Of a DNA stretch of 64,000 bases, positions 60,009-64,000 are shown one piece after another (within the stretch, counting starts at the first letter, position 1; each line of letters begins with the position of its first letter). Location: assembly GCA_933822405.4 (NCBI GenBank), contig CAKOGP040001914.1:1-64000 (forward strand), read 5' to 3'. The notes under the pieces are model-generated. The model was not told where the DNA came from and did not search any database. It saw nothing but the letters and a program-made list of their open reading frames with translations. This DNA is from Cylindrotheca closterium (Eukaryota > Bacillariophyta > Bacillariophyceae > Bacillariales > Bacillariaceae). Position numbers and translations under genes: made by a program.

Positions 60009-61052
60009 ATGATTGCTGTCGATATATCAGAGCAAGGAGACAAGAAGCGAGATTATGGACAGACATGTGAGGAGTGCAAAATAAAGGAAGCAATCTATCA
60101 GTGTCCCAGATGTAACATTCGAACTTGCTCTTTGGAATGCGTTCGCACACACAAGACCAAGACTGATTGCAATGGGAAGCGAAACCGAGAGGCATTCTTG
60201 CCACTTTGCCGCATGTCAGATAGCAGCCTAAGAAGTGATTACTTTTTCTTGGAGGAAGTGCTGGATCGAATGCCCCGGGATGCCAAGCGAGCCAAAACAC
60301 AACATCAAACCAGTCGGAAATCTCGTCGTCTGTTGCAACAATGTGAAAAACGAGGCATTAACCTAAAGATTATGCCGACAATGATGGACAGGCATAAGAA
60401 AAATGCTTCTTGGTACTGTGTCAAACGTGATACTATCATGTGGAAAGTCGAAGTCATCCTCCATCGATCAAGAAAGTCATTCTCTTGTCAATTGTCGGAG
60501 GATGAAGCCGAAATCATAAGTCATCTTCAGAAGCATGCCCAGAAAACTGGATTATCGATTGACGACAGCATGCGGCTATTTGTGAAGGAACTTCCAGCTC
60601 CGACAAACAAACAGAGATATGCCGAAATCGAACCCATTGACAATCTGAGATCATTCCTTTCTGGCATGACAATCATTGAACATCCGACCATTTATTGTGT
60701 GGATAAGGATTTTGTCGCTGAATTTCCAACAGTGAATGACAAGATAAAAGAATTGCCAAGTGGAAGTAATGACAATACAGACACCAACGCTAATATCGTG
60801 GATTCTGACACGAAGATGAATGTATCAATTGAACATGTTGAACACGCGAATGGAGACGGTGGCATGATTCAGGAAGAGCCAAATGAAAATAACACTACAG
60901 TAATGAAAGCGGAAGCCTCTGAATTCATGACGGAAGTGTCAAGTAAGAGCCGCAATACGATGATTGAAGACAGCCCTAAAGAATCTGACACACTGGAACA
61001 AGGTAGTCCGACTGACAATCGAGTGACGATTGATGCAAGCGTTGGGTGTTGA
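60009..61052 (+). CDS. BCD1: Box C/D snoRNA protein 1 (BCD1/ZNHIT6)-like, zinc finger HIT
   Basis: 347 residues. A zf-HIT domain lies at about residues 19-56: CEECKIKEAIYQCPRCNIRTCSLECVRTHK with a final Cys (KTDCNGKR), giving the C-C-C-C-C-C-H-C set. SDYFFLEEVLDRM and KIMPTMMDRHKKNASWY after it match the BCD1/ZNHIT6 family, which helps assemble box C/D snoRNPs and keep their RNA stable in the nucleus. The C-terminal 90 residues are acidic and unstructured, as in other long members. It converges with the isochorismatase gene, with a 31-base gap. Confidence 0.82.
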   Translation: MIAVDISEQGDKKRDYGQTCEECKIKEAIYQCPRCNIRTCSLECVRTHKTKTDCNGKRNREAFLPLCRMSDSSLRSDYFFLEEVLDRMPRDAKRAKTQHQTSRKSRRLLQQCEKRGINLKIMPTMMDRHKKNASWYCVKRDTIMWKVEVILHRSRKSFSCQLSEDEAEIISHLQKHAQKTGLSIDDSMRLFVKELPAPTNKQRYAEIEPIDNLRSFLSGMTIIEHPTIYCVDKDFVAEFPTVNDKIKELPSGSNDNTDTNANIVDSDTKMNVSIEHVEHANGDGGMIQEEPNENNTTVMKAEASEFMTEVSSKSRNTMIEDSPKESDTLEQGSPTDNRVTIDASVGC

Positions 61053-61083
61053 AGCGACATTTATCCATGCTGAAGTTGAGTAG

Positions 61084-61890
61084 CTACTCTTCGGTTCGGG
61101 TCCTTTTCTTGGAACCATCGTCTGCCTGCAGGGCTTCATTGAACTCATTGGGAAGTTTCATATGGTTGACAGTCAGCTTACTGACAGTTTTGAAATTGGG
61201 GTGGTCCGCACTCTTCATCAGCATGAATGCCGCGGACTGTGCAGTAGTGAGATAGGCGCCAGCTCGACTCATGCGTTGCAATGCAATTTCTCTATCAAAT
61301 GGCTGTTGACTGCTGACTGCATCGCAAATAACGTGCACATCAGTGCCTTCTTCCAAGAGATCGAGACAAGTTTGTTGGACGCAAACATGTGCTAGTGGAA
61401 GAACGGTCAGCATAAGCCCAGAATAAAGAAAAGCACAGCAAAGTATGATGAAAACAAACCTTCAATACCCAGCAGAAGAACGGATTCGATGGGGAATTTC
61501 TTCATGTGCTCCACCACTATAGCAGTGACTTGTTGTTAGACCATAATCTGAATGACTACTCTTTCCGGTCGATGCAAACAGAGGTAACTTACCTTCACTG
61601 GTGCACATGGAAAAGTTCTTCTTTTCAAAGACTGGAGTATTCTTTAAGTCTTTTGGATCCGCAAAACAATCTGTCACTGTATCTCCAAAAACCTTTGTGT
61701 ATTGCTGGGTAATGGCAATGGGAATATCCAATGCTTTGGCTACCGATGTTGTGTATCGACTGGTGTTGATCACCGTCTCTCCACGCCAAATCAATGGGCG
61801 AAAGCGCTCTTGAATATCACAGAGAAGAACCATGGAGGTTTCTGGCTTTAGCTTGCCTACAATGCGACGACTACCTTGAGCGACACTCAT
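61084..61890 (-). CDS. isochorismatase-family cysteine hydrolase (ISOC-like), three exons
   Basis: Exons 61890-61593, 61516-61460 and 61391-61084 join in frame (GTAAGT/TAG and GTTTGT/TAG introns), giving 220 residues. The catalytic set of the family is present: Asp25 (LLCDIQERF), Lys90/91 (FEKKNFSM) and Cys122 (GIEAHVCVQQT). The YTKVFGDTV loop and DVHVICDAVSS follow animal ISOC1/2. The natural substrate of this family in eukaryotes is unclear. A short upstream frame (62122-61995, hydrophobic MNKLRAAFVVLPYLLCVCVVIVSVAG) could be spliced over a 91-base intron to add an N-terminal targeting signal (267 residues in all); I give the simpler start. Confidence 0.8.
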
Positions 61891-62448
61891 TGTATTGGAT
61901 GAACTATGATTGGTCGAATTACAAGAGGACCGATGGAATCAATGTGAGCAGCATATCAAAGAAATGCTTCACTGATAATGAATGGTTCACCTACCCTATG
62001 GAATCAGTTGAAAGACCTGCAACAGAGACGATAACGACACAGACGCACAGCAAATAAGGCAATACTACAAACGCAGCTCGTAACTTATTCATCATCGTCA
62101 AAATGAGAATACGGGTTTTCATCGGTCGAACTAGTCGACGTTTCGACAAATCAATTGTCAAAATGTATTGTAGCATAATATTCTGAAGGATGGTGAATGT
62201 CCAACTGCGGGTTTGTATGCCTTCTCCATAGATTCCGAGTGGCATCTCTCGAAATATCGTTGATTGATGTGGACTATGATGAGAGCATTATGCCATTCTT
62301 TAGCGGCACAATCCGTGGCAACTAAGCAATAGGGATTACTACAAATGAACCGCAATCAGCCAATCGCCTGCCTGTTGTCTCAGAATCTCTACCGGTACTA
62401 TTACTACGCTTTGACTATATTTCCATTTCAGGCTGCAGAATGAAGGAT
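61891..62448. other. intergenic region, possible alternative first exon
   Basis: The only coding-like part is the hydrophobic reading frame at 61995-62122 on the minus strand, discussed with the isochorismatase gene. The rest shows no gene. Confidence 0.4.
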
Positions 62449-64000
62449 CTAAATTTCTTCTCGATCAAACTTTTCACTGTTCCTTGTTCGCGTCGACCAT
62501 TCCGAATGAAAGGATCCATCAATGCTCAATTCAATTTGCTGTCCACTGAACCACGACGGCAATTTGTTTGGTCTACGACGTGCATAAGCTTGATCCATAT
62601 TTTCCAAGTAAGGTTTGGTTTGATTTGCTGCAACGATCTGTTGAAAAAAGTGCGTGCTCAACAAATCTGCCAACATTGTCAAATGACTGTGGAATTGAAT
62701 GAACAATCCACGAATATAAGTGGATTCACTCATCCAATCTCTTTCTTCCTCAACAGCCATCCAATCATCTTGGTTTGCCTTAAGTTTGGAGTTGGTATAG
62801 ACTGCTGACGAATACCCCGTCTTGAATCGAACCGATGCCCAATTGAGTGAAAACCATGAGGCAAACCATGACAATCCAGTGGACTCGTTATCCTCACTCC
62901 ATGGATCCACATTGTCTACACTCAAAAAGCCGATCAATAAATACCGGCGTCCCTTTTTCACTTGGACACCCTCGTGCAATATGGGACTACGAAAGAGTGT
63001 CATTTGACCAATTTGGGGCAACACATGAGCAAAGACTTCGTCAGGTTGTGGTTGGTACCGTGTGTTGCCCGTGTGATAATATTGATTGCGCCGATCATAG
63101 TAATTGGTACCCCCTCCGGTGAAGCCATCACTCAACAGAGCACTAAAGGTAACATCTCCATCGTCCGTATGCGGCTTCAAGGAAGCTTGTCGATCCCCAT
63201 CATATCGAATGACAAAGATATCATTGGCCCGAATGGATCCTTGTGGCACTCCATACAATCGTTCAATGGTGGGTGCGAGCCGGGCATTTAATTTCTCCTT
63301 GATCCATTGACGATCTGTTTTGGAAAAGGGGTCGGTAATGACATTCAGGTCGGTAGTGGAATAGAGTTTATGACGCTTCTTTTGCCAGCCAGCGGGTTCC
63401 GTCATCATCAAATCTCGATCCTTGATAGTGGTATTATCTCGTGCCTCCGAAGCAGCCTCGTAATTGCGTTGGGCGACTGTTTCTGCCATGTCTACCAAAA
63501 AATCGCATTCCTCTCTGGTGAACAGAGGAGCCTCAAACACGCCTCTTGTGGTATACCGATTATCAGGAGAGGCCACGATAATCATGTACAAGAAAGTAAC
63601 CATGAATCCAAGGATGCAAAGCATATTGGCCATTTCACTGACTTCTTTGACTATTGGTTCCTCTGATTCTTCTTTGTTTGCTTTCTTGGATGAGTGTTCT
63701 GGTGCTATGCTTGTCTTTTTCGATTTGCCATTTGGTTCTGTCTTGCTCTTCTTTTTTGTTGTTTCCACAATTTTGATGGTTTTCGTTCTCGTTGTGGTTC
63801 CATTTTTCTTTTGACTGACTGTAGTGTTTGAAGTACTGCTGCTGCACTTCTCTTTCTTCTTGCCTTCAGCAGCGGATGATGCTGGCGATGTCGCTAGCAT
63901 AATGGGAATTACCACCAGCCATCCCACAAAAGCAACAACAAGCTTGACCGCCAACATTATTCGGTCAAATTCATAGATGGGAAGGTGGATTGAAAGGAAT
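62449..64000 (-). CDS. prolyl 4-hydroxylase-like 2OG-Fe(II) oxygenase (copy 2), 5' end beyond the window
   Basis: The visible part is about 516 codons. An ATG occurs at 63957, but the frame stays open to the window edge and reads FLSIHLPIYEFDRIM, collinear with FLSVELPNYEMDRLL in copy 1, so the true start is outside. The catalytic half is almost the same as copy 1 (HTDDGDVTF, SPILHEGVQVKKGRRYLL), while the linker between the two hydrophobic segments has diverged (SSSTSNTTVSQKK). It is the inverted partner of 53918-55507, with 6.9 kb between the two stop codons. Confidence 0.85.
   Translation of the reverse strand, partial: FLSIHLPIYEFDRIMLAVKLVVAFVGWLVVIPIMLATSPASSAAEGKKKEKCSSSTSNTTVSQKKNGTTTRTKTIKIVETTKKKSKTEPNGKSKKTSIAPEHSSKKANKEESEEPIVKEVSEMANMLCILGFMVTFLYMIIVASPDNRYTTRGVFEAPLFTREECDFLVDMAETVAQRNYEAASEARDNTTIKDRDLMMTEPAGWQKKRHKLYSTTDLNVITDPFSKTDRQWIKEKLNARLAPTIERLYGVPQGSIRANDIFVIRYDGDRQASLKPHTDDGDVTFSALLSDGFTGGGTNYYDRRNQYYHTGNTRYQPQPDEVFAHVLPQIGQMTLFRSPILHEGVQVKKGRRYLLIGFLSVDNVDPWSEDNESTGLSWFASWFSLNWASVRFKTGYSSAVYTNSKLKANQDDWMAVEEERDWMSESTYIRGLFIQFHSHLTMLADLLSTHFFQQIVAANQTKPYLENMDQAYARRRPNKLPSWFSGQQIELSIDGSFHSEWSTRTRNSEKFDREEI

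Overview
The window reads as nuclear DNA of a diatom, probably a pennate one. Evidence: two proteins carry N-terminal signal peptides followed by the ASAFAP-type plastid presequence motif (AF at 5.0-5.7 kb and at 15.6-17.2 kb); genes are compact with few, short GT-AG introns; there is a diatom-type Ty1/copia relic; and two genes encode the membrane proteins with a Pro/Ser/Thr-rich stalk and leucine-rich repeats that are common in diatoms. No species is claimed.

Layout. 0-2.6 kb: a broken class III nucleotide cyclase fragment and a truncated, frameshifted copia element between two LTR-like repeats. 2.9-17.3 kb: single-copy genes (a type II Golgi-like protein, a plastid protein, a TPMT-like methyltransferase, an LSm protein like NAA38, a TauE/SafE-type transporter, a secreted zincin metalloprotease with a lectin tail, an unknown 596-residue protein and a plastid membrane protein), separated by repeat-rich gaps. 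17.6-20.6 kb: a second TPMT-like gene sitting between decayed copies of a coding repeat. 20.6-26 kb: two LRR membrane proteins, tail to tail. 27.2-29.4 kb: a YbaK-like domain fused to a DEDD 3'-5' exonuclease, then tRNA-Val(AAC). 29.7-33.8 kb: two ankyrin proteins and a BspA-type LRR protein.

34.1-42.4 kb is the most striking region. It is an apparently intact tyrosine-recombinase retrotransposon with gag-like, RT-RNase H and recombinase ORFs. Its terminal repeats are arranged A1 - ORFs - B1 A2 B2, the split-direct-repeat plan of Ngaro/PAT-type DIRS elements. A1 and A2 look identical by eye and B1/B2 differ at one base, so the insertion is recent. It lies inside the promoter of the first of three tandem sodium:solute symporter genes (42.4-49.4 kb): the upstream promoter block shared by all three genes is left on the far side of the element.

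50-64 kb holds housekeeping and secretory-pathway genes: a HAS1/DDX18 helicase and a BCD1/ZNHIT6-type protein (both ribosome/snoRNP biogenesis), an unknown type II membrane protein, a large Ser-rich protein with a transglutaminase-like core, an isochorismatase-family hydrolase, and two prolyl-4-hydroxylase-like genes in inverted orientation, the second running off the right edge. Local gene duplication is a theme: TPMT x2, LRR-TM x2, ankyrin x2, symporter x3, P4H-like x2.
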